A DNA stretch of 64,000 nt, from contig OOIN01000003.1 in assembly GCA_900323505.1 (NCBI GenBank), positions 806,001 to 870,000 of the forward strand, read 5' to 3'. The DNA comes from Ustilago trichophora (lineage: Eukaryota > Basidiomycota > Ustilaginomycetes > Ustilaginales > Ustilaginaceae). Numbering within the stretch: the first letter of the stretch is position 1; the number at the start of each line of letters is the position of its first letter. The notes below the pieces were generated by a model, which was not told the origin of the DNA, made no database searches, and saw nothing but the letters and a program-made list of their open reading frames with translations. Shown piece by piece: positions 29,943-41,100 of this stretch. The translations under genes and the position numbers were made by a program.

Positions 29943-31445
29943 CTTTGTGCGTTGGTCGGAGTGGATAGGCCGCAGAGAACAAAAGCGCTCTGGATCCGGA
30001 ATCGCCAGAAAGTTCAATGCGGCCGGATGATATATACTTGAGCTCAAGCGAAACGGGGAAGCCCTCACATACACCTGCATCTCAAAAAACAGCCCAACCC
30101 TAAGCCTACTCTACGGTCGGAATGAGTCAAAACGTCAGCAGCAATCATCACAGCCGTTGACCATCTTTGCAGTGGCAATCGCCCTTGCGACCCTTTTTCG
30201 GGCTTCGAGAAGGGCCAAGCGCCAAGGGAGGGGAAAGAAGCAGAACCCCATGTGATGCGAATGCCCGGAAAGCCGATTGAGTACCAGGACCGCAAGCTCG
30301 CGCGCGCAGGAAAGTCTTGTACGTGTCTACACGGGCTCTTCTGTACTTTGGTTCGTACGCCGCTTCCGCCGTTGAGGTATGGGATTGATTTTCGTCTTGC
30401 AGTAATGCAGGTTTCCGCTGCAGGCTCGTCCAATTGGCGCTTGTCTGCTGCATCCATTCGCCGACGCTCCATCCCTAAATCACAGTCCTCATTCGTGTCC
30501 TCCTACAGCTCATCGGCTCTTTGAATGGTTCACAAGTCAACAAACAACGACCATCTGATCAGCAGCTCAGATCTGTCCGTGTCCGATCTGAATGATGTAC
30601 AGCTGCTAATTCGCGCGATCAGTTCAAGTTTCCGATACGGCGGATCGCACGGGCGAACATCTCAACAGCCTAGCCGAGCATCATGGAGCCGACCGACAGA
30701 GAGGGCGCTTAGCTTTGGAAATGCGAAAATGGACAGACGGCGAATGACGTTCGCCTCGCTTGGAGAAGAGAACGGGCATGTGGAAAGCCGAACACCGCGC
30801 GTACCTTTGCCTTCATCTCACGTCTAACGTGAGTGGTCTTCCCTGAGTGTGGCCATTTGAGATGCAATCATTGACATTGTAAAACAGGAGGAAAGCAAAG
30901 CAAAGCGCAAAAACAAAGCGTTAGAAAACTTGTCGGCGAACGTCACAAGACCCTTCCGCTTTGCTGTCCCCGCACTAAATCCCGCTTAGACATCCTGGAC
31001 GAGAGCAGTTGCCGTCAAGACTCTAGCCGGTTCCCTGAGAGCAGTATCTCCCGATCAGATCCGCGTCCTCCTTGGAACCTGTCAAATTTCCTTTGCCTGC
31101 ACCACACTTGCACATTCGACTGAAGCAATCCACTCCGATGCAGAAGAAAAAAGGTGCCTACTCCTCAAATCCACACAAGTGCGGAGAGGAGAGCGACACA
31201 TGAAATTACGAGACACTAATGAGCGAGCAAGGAGCGACTAGAAGAGAAACAAAAGAGAAAACCCACGATTCGGCAGCATGTATAAACAAAGCAGAGCGTG
31301 TGAGGGAGATGCAAGAGGAGACGAGAGTTGAAGTTGGGTTATATGAGGTGATCATCCTACGGAAAAGTCCTGGAACTGGCAGGTGGTGATCGCCCATCTA
31401 GACTGAGTGTAGAGCAGATGCAAGTGGAGATGGTGTATGGGAACC
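29943..31445. other. Intergenic region upstream of catalase-like gene
   Basis: 1.5 kb between two leftward genes: promoter of the catalase-like gene (TATATA near 30029-30035) and 3' flank of the chitin deacetylase. One plus-strand frame of 100 codons at 30525-30827 starts with ATG but shows no family features. No repeat of note. Confidence 0.5.
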
Positions 31446-32881
31446 TTAAAGCATCAAGGCGAAAGCAGCAGCAACTGCACCAAGACCGATGGTGGAGGCG
31501 CCAACGATGAGGCTGGAAGCGCCTGAAGTGGACTGGCCCTTGGAGGAGGAGCTGCTGGAAGAGGAGCCGCTGCCCGAGGTGCTGCCGGAGCTAGCACCGG
31601 TGCCCAAAGGCTTGGCCTGGGAGCTGGAAGCGCTAGCAGAAGCGACGGCAGCCTTGGCCGACGATGAAGCCTGAGGCGAAGCGCCAGAGCCGTCCAAGTT
31701 GGCAAAGGCGCTTGTGTCGGGAGCGCGGGCACTGCCACGCTGAGCATCGGAGTGGACAACGTTGATAGGCTCACGGGTGGGGAGGATGCTGTCGACCTGC
31801 TCCTTTTTGGAGGTGAGGTTCCACTGGTTCTGGTAGTAAGGCAAACCCTGAAGTTCGGGGACGGCGCCAACGTTCCAGTTGTGGGCCTTGAGCGCACGGT
31901 GGTAGGCCTTGAAAGAGTCGATGGCCTGGTCGGTGGTCTCGTGCTCGAGCGAGATGAAACCGGTGCGGTCGGTCGAGTTGGCCCAGCTGGTCATCTCGCG
32001 GATGACGCCGGCCTTGGTAGCGCCGACACCGGTGGTGCAGGTCTGGAGCTGGGCGGTACCGTTGCCCTGGCGGAGGCACCAGTCGTCGGCGTCCTTGTTC
32101 CACATGACAGTCTGGAGACCGAGGACCTGGGTGGCGATGGCACGCACACGGGCGTCGACGTCACCCTCGGGGGACGCCAGTACATGGGGATGGAACCGGT
32201 AAGATCGTAGATGATCTGCATGGTCCAGCCAAGGTCACCGAGAATCTCGAGATCGGTCTTGCCGGTCTGGAGGGTGTGCGACCAGGTGTGGACACCGAGG
32301 TGCATGGGAGGGTCAGCCTTGACGTACTGATCCATGGCGGTGGGGTTCCAGACGATGGCGGAGCCGATGAGGAAGTGAGTGGCGCTCTGCTGCTGAGACT
32401 GGAGGTATTTGATGAGGTCGGGAGACTGAGGGGTGGGGCCGTCGTCAAAGGTGATGGCGACATAGTTGTCTGGAGCCAGCCAGATGTCACCAGTGTCGCA
32501 CTTTTGGACGGTCCAGGAGCAGACGTTGGTCATGTCAGTGCCAGCAGGGTAGACGGTGGCACGAGTGTTGGGGTCAGTGATGGATCGAGGGATGTTGGGG
32601 ATGAGACCAGCGGCCTTCTTCTGGTTGTAGCGGTCGACCCAAGCCTTGGGGAGTGAGCTGGCGGGGGGAGGGTCAGGACCAGCAGGAGGATAAGGCATGC
32701 CGTTCTTGGAGGTGGTGGCGAGCTGACGCTTGGTGATGCTGTGGTGCTCAGCACGCTTGTTGAAGAGGTGGCCAGCAGGGTGATCGGCAGGGTCGACAAG
32801 GCCTCGCTCATGACGACCGGCAGCAGAGACCAGAGGAGCGGCTAGAGCCATGGCTCCGACGGTGAGGGTGGTGAGACGCAT
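31446..32881 (-). CDS. GPI-anchored chitin deacetylase (CE4), reading frame broken by a 1-base deletion
   Basis: Start ATG 32881. The signal peptide is about residues 1-20, followed by Kex2-like KR sites (KR at 42-43 and KRQ at 51-53). The NodB/CE4 domain has TFDDGPTPQS (motif 1, catalytic Asp) and HTWSHT (motif 2) upstream of the break. Downstream, in another frame, are GDVDARVRAIATQVLG, VMWNKDADDWC (motif 4) and TGFISLEHET (motif 5). The switch falls in motif 3 (WRPP) at a run of five G on the plus strand (32169-32173); one extra base would join both frames. The C-terminus is Ser/Gly-rich with a hydrophobic end (GLGAVAAAFALML), a GPI-anchoring signal. Known role: converts cell-wall chitin to chitosan. 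Both halves are fully conserved, so a homopolymer sequencing error is the likeliest cause; a recent true frameshift is possible. Confidence 0.9.
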
Positions 32882-35431
32882 GGTGAAACAAGGTCTATGA
32901 GGATGGCGTCACGGAAGGAGGTGATAGGAAGGGGGATGTAGAGCAAGCCAGGACGGCGGAACGCAAAGTCTATAAGTGAAAGAGGGGAAGGTGCAGTAAA
33001 GACTGTGGATAGCAGAAGCGAAAAACGGGATGGTCTGCAGTACGACTCGCAAAGAGCAATGTTATGAGGCGAGGCGAGGCGAGGCGGGGGATGAAAGAGG
33101 AGGGAAGGGAGGACGGAGGAAGGGAGGACGGAGGAAGGGAAGACGTGGAAAGGGAAGAAAGGATGGATGAGGAAGGAGAGAAAGGAGGAGAGAGGAAGCA
33201 GAGCAGATCAGATGAACGAGATACGGTTCCAGATGAAAGGAGGGGAGAGACAAAGTCGCGGGTCGGAGTAGCATGTGCACGTCGATGCGTTTTGCAACCA
33301 TCTTGCAAGATTGACACAAGACGCCGGGATCCCTTTGCCCTCGACAAACTCACCTAAGAAAGGTGGGCTGTCGTGGTTGCCTTGTCAGGGGCAAACTGCT
33401 GCAAAGTGGCTGCAGAGACCGCAACGGTGTCGAGCGGTGTCGAGCGGTGTCGAGCGGAAGGACCGACCGACTCGTGCTGAGCCAGCAAGCAAGCTTGTGT
33501 GAGAGAGGCGTAAGCGGAGTGTCTTATTCAACCATCTCTTTGAACCACTTCGGATGCAAGCCGACCTGCAACTACCGACAGCAACAACACACCGACCCAC
33601 CCAAAGCCACTCTCCCTCATATCCCACCAAAACACAAATGAAGCTCACACCCTTGCTCTCTTGCTAACTGCAACGTATCGTCAGGACAGACACAGTCTTG
33701 TCGTCCTTCATTCTGTTTCACAAATGCAGATGAAACAAGGTCCAGGAAGGGGAGGAAGAAGGATAGCAATGGCAATCAGGTCCTACGCCAAGACGCCCTC
33801 CTCGGACAATTCTACCGCAGGCAATTCTGGCTTCAAGGCGAATTAGCCGAGCTGGTAGAGACTGGCATGAACTCTTGCCAAGCCCTTCTCAGAATGTATC
33901 CTTGACATGCATTTGCATTGTTTCGCCATCTCGACAGTGTCTGCCAGCAGCTGCAGGTGCCAAAACCAAAAGGAAACTTGTGTGTGTGCCTCTGTTGCGC
34001 TGGCAAAAGAAAAAGACCAAAAAAGATTGGCATGCATACACATGCACGAGCAAGCGACAAACGCGTGCGTGCGTGTGGGCGTGTCTGCTGCGGTCGCTCT
34101 TCTCTAAATCGTCTCGCTTGACCGAGCAAGTGAGCTTTCTCAATTTTCGACCTGTCAAAAGAAAAGACGGTTGCTGTACCGTAGCAGCACCTCGAGCCCA
34201 TTCAGCACTGCAAAGTGAAGAAAGGGGTCGCCGATGCAAAATACCCCCAGCCTAAAGCTGGTATCATCTCCATCCCCTCTCAATCACCCCATTCCATAGC
34301 TTGTCATCATCAGATCGAGCGGTGCGGGTTGCTTCGTTGCTTCGGTGGCAGTACACAAGCGAAACGGCGGTGCAGCGTCCCCCTTAGCCGAGTTCGTTGT
34401 TCTTCGGGTTCGTGTTGAGAAATCGATTTGCAACACTGCAGATCCCTTCCAAAAAGCTTGGCAAACACTGCTTTGTCCAACACAGGGACACAGACACGGT
34501 CACGCTCACCGACACGGCAACAAGAGGATCTGGTCCCTGTGTTGATCTCTTTTTTTCTTTTCGAGTTTCCCGCACGCCGAGCCCAACGGAGTTCCGAACG
34601 AAACGACACGACGAGTCTTCTGATTTTTTTTGATTTTTTTTTTATATCTTTTGTTTGTGCCGTCTCTTTTTGATCTGCTCGATTCGGGATCGGTCTTGCT
34701 ATTGTGCTTACGATTAGTTACTTTGCCTTCTTGGTCGACTAGAGGCTCCAGCGCAGTCTAATGTGAGGTCGGGTGCTGCTGTACTGTACGATGCTTGACA
34801 ACCTGTATGCAGCTCTGAAGCGCCAGTCGTGTGTTGAAGTACTGTAATGAGCTTGCAAAGAATGAACCTCGCAACCCGCATCCTGAGAAGTGACAAATCA
34901 GGCTGTCCTCACAGCACATATCACCCTCGCCTATGGCGCCAATCCCAGACCTTCTCGACCTTGTGCTTTCTGTATTTGAACTCGACGTCATCGTTTGTGT
35001 ACAGTAACAACATGTACCTTGGCAGTGATGGACGACTGACTACAAAGGGACTCGTCCGCAATTTGCTTTAGTGACAATCTGTCTTCCAGTCAGATCTCGA
35101 CCCGATCTCGACAAATGCCCATGTGTGCGATGCTGTCCAGCGTCATGAGCTTGTACACAATGAGAGATGTGGTAACGCCAAGCGCCGATCCACGCTGATC
35201 CGCTTTCTTCATTTGCATACGCTAGCCTGCCAAGCCCCGCCGTTCGTTCTAAAAGGAAGCCTTGTCTCTAGGTGAAGGTTTCATTGTTTCGCAATCAGAC
35301 ACTTTGATCCTAGCCCGTATCCTGCTGAAAGCTGCACTGACACGATGAGGCCAAGCACAGAGAGCTGAAAGCGACATAGACGAGTAGAGAATTACGTTCA
35401 CCTCATAGTACAAACAGAGCCACTCGTCGAC
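32882..35431. other. Long intergenic region upstream of chitin deacetylase
   Basis: 2.55 kb with no recognisable gene. It contains a purine-rich block (33068-33205) with GAGGC and GGAGGACGGAGGAAG reiterations, a 10-bp unit GGTGTCGAGC repeated three times (33427-33456), and T-rich stretches at 34550-34650. Further features are two TACTGTA copies (34782-34788, 34840-34846) and one TACAGTA (35000-35006). Short frames on both strands look like composition. Most of it is probably the deacetylase promoter. Confidence 0.5.
33427..33456. repeat. Three tandem copies of a 10-bp unit
   Basis: GGTGTCGAGC occurs three times head to tail in a non-coding stretch about 550 bases upstream of the chitin deacetylase start. 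Confidence 0.9.
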
Positions 35432-35549
35432 ATCTGCGGCCATAGAACCTTGAAAGCACCGCATCCCGTCCGATCTGCGAAGTTAAGCAAGGTATCGCCT
35501 AGTCAGTACTGCGGTGGGGGACCACGCGGGAATCCTAGGTGCTGCAGTT
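35432..35549 (+). rRNA. 5S ribosomal RNA gene
   Basis: A 118-base match to the universal 5S layout. The internal control region includes GAAAGCACCGCATCCCGTCC, GATCTGCGAAGTTAAGCAAG, the CCTAGTCAGTACTGCGGTGG block and GGGAATCCTAGGTGCTG. The ends pair as helix I (CTGCGGC near 35434 with GCTGCAG at 35541-35547, one G-U). It is a stand-alone copy, not next to an rDNA unit, and is followed at once by a T9 run, as expected for RNA polymerase III. The exact first and last base are inferred from helix I. Confidence 0.95.
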
Positions 35550-35553
35550 CCTC

Positions 35554-35562
35554 TTTTTTTTT
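35554..35562 (+). terminator. RNA polymerase III T-run terminator of 5S rRNA
   Basis: Nine consecutive T beginning five bases after the inferred 3' end of the 5S rRNA. Confidence 0.8.
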
Positions 35563-35881
35563 CGGTCTTTTTCGTGGTCGCCTTTTACTGGCTTCGTTCT
35601 TTTCTTTTTTTGATAGCATCTGCCATCCTTCCTGCCCATGTTCAATCGCTCTACCATCCTCAACTAGAGTGAACCTTGTCGCCTCAGCGCATCACAGAGC
35701 CTAACACAAAACAAGACCCAAGGCATGCGCTTTCTTGTAGAGCAAACCGAAATCAAGCGAAAAATATCTGCCATACAGGCGAGACCATGATCAACCATAA
35801 AGTCGGTAGTGATACAATTTGTCCTAGATTGCATGGGTGATATCAGACTAGTATAAAAAGTTGCTTGCGTAGATACGATCG
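35563..35881. other. Spacer between 5S rRNA and mS23
   Basis: 319 bases between the Pol III terminator and the mS23 stop codon, T-rich near the 5S end. Nothing further recognised. Confidence 0.5.
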
Positions 35882-36916
35882 TCAGCTGCTTGCGGGTGCG
35901 GACTGCGACTCGCCAGAAGCAGTTTCTGTTGGTCGGATGGTTGACTTGGCCAGGCCGAGAAAGTCATCGGCAGCGTCCGAACCAAGGTGAACATTTCCAC
36001 CAGCCAGAGTCGACGGTGTTCCCTGGCTCACCTTGAGCTCAGCACCGCTCCCCAAACGCTCCGAGCTGACTTTGCCCTCCTTGAAAGCCTTTGCCGCTTC
36101 GAGATATGCCTCTCCATTCGTGAAAGTCTGATCAGTGCGCTTGACCCTGGCCGCCTTGGTCTGCTGCACATCCGCCGCGTTGGCTGCATCGCCTGCCATG
36201 CCTCCTGCAGCCCAAACAGCCCACGACTCGAGCGCCTTGTCCTCTTTCTCGAAACCACGTCGTGTCTCGGTCTTGCTGAGGTCAGCACCGTAGTATTTTG
36301 CCTCTAGCACCGCGTATCTCGTAGCGTGCTCGTGTTCAGCCTTGAGACCGTGGTAAGAGCTCAAAGTGTTGTGGTAGGCCTGCGACAGACTCAATCCACC
36401 TTCCCGGTGTGCGGCAAGGGTGCAAGCTACAAAGTCCTCCACACTGGGGTTCCTGCCGTAGGAGCGGAGTCGCTTGGAGTCACCGTGCACTCTTGTCTCG
36501 CTACCGACGGCATCGGTCATCTCGACAAGCGTCTTGGGTCGGTAGGCTTCCCATGGGTGGTCGCGGAAGAACTGCTGACGGATCTTGTCCTCGTCGTACA
36601 CGATGGGCTTGGGGGTCAGCTTGGGTGTGAGAGTGCGCGATTTCTTCTTCGAGTTGGCGGTATCGCGACCATGGGCCTGCTTCGAGCCGGCAGCGGCCTT
36701 GGAAGACGAGCCGACTTTGGCAAGGCCAGTTTGCTGAGAGGCACGCAAACGAGCAGGAAGGTCGACGTCAGGTCGCTTGACAGGATGACGAGCAGGAACC
36801 GAGACGGGTGGGTGGTTGGTGACGGCCTCGAACCATGCAGGAGGCGTCTTGAGGAAGCCAGACTCGAGCAGCCTCGAGACGGTCTGAGGCACTTGTGATG
36901 GGATGCGTCGCGGCAT
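35882..36916 (-). CDS. RSM25: Mitochondrial small ribosomal subunit protein mS23 (Rsm25)
   Basis: 344 residues from ATG 36916 (an in-frame TTG lies six codons earlier, but no ATG). The N-terminus MPRRIPSQVPQTVSRLLESGFLKTPPAWFEAV is the conserved mS23/Rsm25 start, followed by PDVDLPAR, then after a Lys-rich linker IVYDEDKIRQQFFRDHPWEAYRPKTLVE, the second diagnostic block. The middle contains FVACTLAAHREGGLSLSQAY, with an Ala-rich C-terminal extension. Known role: structural protein of the mitoribosomal small subunit. It is longer than yeast Rsm25 (264 residues) because of the linker and C-terminal extension. Diverges from the formin gene, with 1.27 kb between. Confidence 0.93.
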   Translation of the reverse strand: MPRRIPSQVPQTVSRLLESGFLKTPPAWFEAVTNHPPVSVPARHPVKRPDVDLPARLRASQQTGLAKVGSSSKAAAGSKQAHGRDTANSKKKSRTLTPKLTPKPIVYDEDKIRQQFFRDHPWEAYRPKTLVEMTDAVGSETRVHGDSKRLRSYGRNPSVEDFVACTLAAHREGGLSLSQAYHNTLSSYHGLKAEHEHATRYAVLEAKYYGADLSKTETRRGFEKEDKALESWAVWAAGGMAGDAANAADVQQTKAARVKRTDQTFTNGEAYLEAAKAFKEGKVSSERLGSGAELKVSQGTPSTLAGGNVHLGSDAADDFLGLAKSTIRPTETASGESQSAPASS

Positions 36917-38184
36917 GATAGGAGTGTGTACCAATCAACAGAGTAGTCTAGCTGAAGCCAATGTTGATATAGAGAAGAGTGTGTGGTGAGTGTGACGACG
37001 TAAGAATTCCGAAAAGGATGATAGCGAATGCAGCCGGAAGGTACTGTATCGTCTGCAAAAAGTGTCTGTCAAGGCTGACCTTTCTTCTTACACTGCTTCA
37101 CGTGATGCAGCCACTTTTTTGGGTCGATTCGCACGAGAAAGGTGTACGCGTGTAAATTGAATTGGCGCGGCACGCGAGACAGGGGCTCTGTATATGAGAA
37201 AACACACCTTTTGAACCCTGGCCAACAGCAGCTACTGTACTACCCCGAGAGTGGAGGTTGCCCAGAGCTCTCTGGCTCCCCTTGGCCCAGCCTTTGTTTG
37301 AGCCCCTCTTGACCCTATCCAACTAGGAGAGCTACCTTTTCGCCATCATACGAGTATGATGCTAGCATCAAGGCTAACTAGGCGAGAGCCGAATCAGACG
37401 TAAGAAGCATTGCGAGACAACTCCTGATGAGCGTGATATGCGCGGGACACGGAGAAAATTGATGATAGTTAAGACCAACACCTAAGCTCGAGTGCCTGCA
37501 GCTGCAACCCAATGCCTCTTGGTTCAGATCAGATCCATCACTTTCCCTTAGCAGAGAATCAAAGAGTGCGACAATGATCATTGAATCCAGTATATATCAT
37601 CCATCATGCTGAAAGCGTGACAAGGTGCTAGGTGAGAGTGTTGGTCGGAAAGGCTGAAAAGGGTGTGTGGTGTGAAATATAGGCAAAGTGCATGTTTCAG
37701 CTGGCCGAGCCCTGTTCCTTATTTTCTAGAAACGTGAATCCAGAGCAACACCGAAATATGGTCATTCATCAATCGGTCAATCAAAGCTCGGTCATCGGTC
37801 GCTGTATCACCTTCTCCAACAACCATCTCTTGACCTCTTTCGCTGCAAACGCCGGCCGTCTACGAGTCCATCTCGCCCCCCTGAAGCTGTAGCTAACTCG
37901 CACTCTCGGCTTCTCGACAAACTGAGCACTTCATTTCATCCTCCAGACCCCACAACAACACCGTTCTTGTCCAACTAGGACGCAGCCTCCCATATCGGAC
38001 AAAGGACGTATCTGACCACCACACAGCAACGTCAATCATCGCGACAATGGTTCCTTGAGCGTCGGCATCACGGTCTTCCCCCAATCCAACGTAACGCACT
38101 CCTTTGCCGACTTCTTCACCATCACACAAGGGCCATCTCGAACCAAACGCAGCAATCGGGGCCAGCGGACAACCTCTCGTTAGA
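36917..38184. other. Divergent intergenic region mS23/formin
   Basis: 1.27 kb carrying both promoters. TACTGTA heptamers are at 37042-37048 and 37233-37239. Direct pair CGTATGATG-like sequences occur near 37350. No gene seen. Confidence 0.5.
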
Positions 38185-41100
38185 ATGGCAGGGCGAGAGC
38201 TGCTCCAGGTCCTCTTACCGGGCAATGCTTCCATTCTCTCCGCTTCCGTTCCTTCGTCCGCCTCCACCACCGTACAGGACCTCATTGTTGCCCTTCTCAC
38301 GGATCTCACCAACGCCAGACATCTCACTGCAGCATTCGGATCGCTTTTTCAGCCTTGGCCGTCTGCCACCTCAAATGACTACGAGAGCTCGGAAAAGTGG
38401 CTCATAGATCATCAGGGTCAGCTGTGGGGCATCCAAGCCGTCCAGGTCACAGAACCAAATTACGAATGGAGCGAGGAGGAGCTCAGAGCGATCGGTGATG
38501 GTAAGTAGCCCTCCAAGCCCGGTCGTGCACCCATCGACAGCACTTGAGACTGACCTTTACCTCATTGCCAATACTCCCACGCACGAACAGGCCTCGTCCC
38601 TTTACAGAGCGGCGTATTTGCCTTCCTGCGCAGTCTCGCAGATGGCGCCAAATCGGCAGAACAGAGCGGCGAACCACATCCGGCAGCCGACCTGTCCTCT
38701 CCAACGGCCTTCTCGGACTTCCTCCTTTCTTCACATCTACATACGCCACGACTTCGCCTAGTGTGCGGAGCACCAGGGCTGAGAGTGCGCCTCCGATTCG
38801 GCCATGTTCCCGAGATCTACGATGGATGGGACCAAAGGACACTCTTCCTTCCTGCCGATGCAACAACTACAGGTGCGACAGGTGCTGGAACCACGGTTGC
38901 TGAAGCGGTAGAGGCCGTTTGCGAAGAATTTGGCATCCGCAGAGTCGTCCTCCAAGGCAGCAAGTCGGCTCGCGTTGTCTACGCGCTGGCACCGCTCCCT
39001 ACAAGCCCCGCTTCCGCACCAGCACCCATGCCGCCTCCTGCTCCGCTTCCCGACAGTGCATCCTTGCCGCAGTTGCTGCGTACCGCCGATACATCCAATC
39101 CTGGCCTCATGTTTACCATCAGTGCAAGCTGGCTTTCAAAGCTCGGAACGGTAGCGCAAGGTTTCTCCAAGCATGCCCGCCGTCAGGGATCCAATGGCAT
39201 CACGCCTGCCATTGCTCCCACCGGAGAATCTGGACAGCCGGCGCTCTCTGCGTCTCCGACCAAGCAGGCAGGCGCCAAGTCGGGTATGCTTGGCCTATGG
39301 GGATCAGCAAGCGTAAGCAAGGCTACTGCCGCTCTGCTGCCTGCTGCCTTCTCTCCAGCTGCAAAGAAGGCTTCGCTTACGACGGGTGATGCTGAGCTCG
39401 ATGCACTCTCTACGGAACTCTCATCCTCAAGGTTGTCTGGCGAAGACGATGACGACGAAGCGGGAGGTACCCTGAAGGGAAGCAAGCCGGCGACACCCGC
39501 TCGTCCCAACGCGTCGCTGCCTGGTCAGATGGCTGCAGGAGGGGATCTTTCACACGACGTGCACAGAGGCGCAGCAGCTGATGGATTCGATGCAGCATCC
39601 ATGGATATCCCAAGAGGTCGTCGGCATCAGACCCCATCGGCAACTGCTCGACTCAGCAGAATGTTCGAAGGCTGGATCGGAGGTGGTGGCGAGCCATCTT
39701 CGCCCTCGTCACCTACTGTCGGCAGCAACATGGCAGAGATGCCCGAAACTCCAACCAACCAGAACACTCGACGCGTGCCCGGCACTGTGGGTAGAAGCGG
39801 CAAGACTTTCAGCGTGAGCGGGCCGTTGGAGCTCGAGAGCGATAGCAGCAGTGTCTCGCGTTCGCCCTCCATCGGATCTCTCAGTCAATTGTCCCCAGCA
39901 CCGGCAGACCTTGACAGCCCGGAAGAGCTTGCGACTCGCTTCGAAAAGCTAATGCAGGACTTGGGTATCAAAGGAACAAGTCGCTCAGCAATGCTGGCAT
40001 TACCCGACGACCGCAAACGCTTCTTGATCAGCCAGAATGAAGCGGCCAAGACCTCCACACCGTCCAAGTCACGGACATCGACAGCACAGCAAGGCGACAA
40101 TCCCGTATCACCGACGCTCAGCAGCACTTCCGAAACAATGGGTCGCAACTCTGTCATCCCTGCCGGCTGGTCCAACCGTTTCAGCATCTCGAGCATTGCT
40201 ACGTGGGCAACGAGCGATACGCAAGGCTCTGGTGCAGGTTCTGCTAAGAATGTTGACAGTGTTGCAAGCCCCCGTGCAAGCCTGTCTGGAGATGTGTCCA
40301 GTCAAGGCAGCGCTAGCACTCGTCCCACCACGGTGATCTCCGAGACTGGTTCGCTAGGCTCCGTGGACTCGAAACCTCACAACCACGGCGAGCACACCAA
40401 CACCATCAAGGCGAATCATACTGGCAGCAGCGCCGGTGTCACCGCCAGCCTCTGGAGCAGCTGGTGGGGCGGAGGCAGCACAATTGCTGGAAGCAGCGGA
40501 CAGCACGACCAAGGCGATGGAAATGAGAGAAGCGTAGCACTGGGTCATGTTTCCAAACTGAAGGATGGCAAATTGAGTCGAAAGGATCTCTTCAAGCATC
40601 TCCTCTCGCTGCGAGTTACTCTCAGCAGTGCCAAGCTCTCTTGGATCGATAGCTTCCTCCATTGCGACGGACTCGGAGCTCTGGAGCAGATCATGCAGCA
40701 AGAGACGGATGGCATCGTCAACAGCCTCAACAGCAAGCAAGCAAAGCAAGTCGAGCGCAAGGAGATGTCGGACGTCATCCTTCTCGAAGCCGTCAAATGC
40801 TTGCGCACGCTCATGAACATCGAGCTCGGTTTCGAGAAAGTGCTCGAGCAGCCGAACCTGGTCAACTACATCGCCTTTGCCTTAAGGTCTCCCTCTTATA
40901 AGCTGCGACTTCAAGTTGCCGATGTGCTGGCGGCGCTGTGCGTGCTCTCGCTCGAAGACGGGCATCGTATGGTCTGCGGGGCGCTGTCGGAGCTCAAAGT
41001 GGTAGCAGACGAGCGCTTCCGCTTTGCCTTTTTGGTCGAGGACTTGAAGCCAAATGCTTCCAGCCGCTCGCTGGACGATGCCTGGGATACATCGGCCGAC

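Noticed and set aside
30525..30827. 100-codon plus-strand frame with a proper ATG
   Set aside because: Isolated, no domain, no homologue recognised, in the promoter region of the catalase-like gene; kept as unproven.
33838..33910. Possible tRNA (TTAGCCGAGCTGGTAGAG resembles an A box)
   Set aside because: No B box (GGTTCGANTCC) and no pairing acceptor stem at the right distance.
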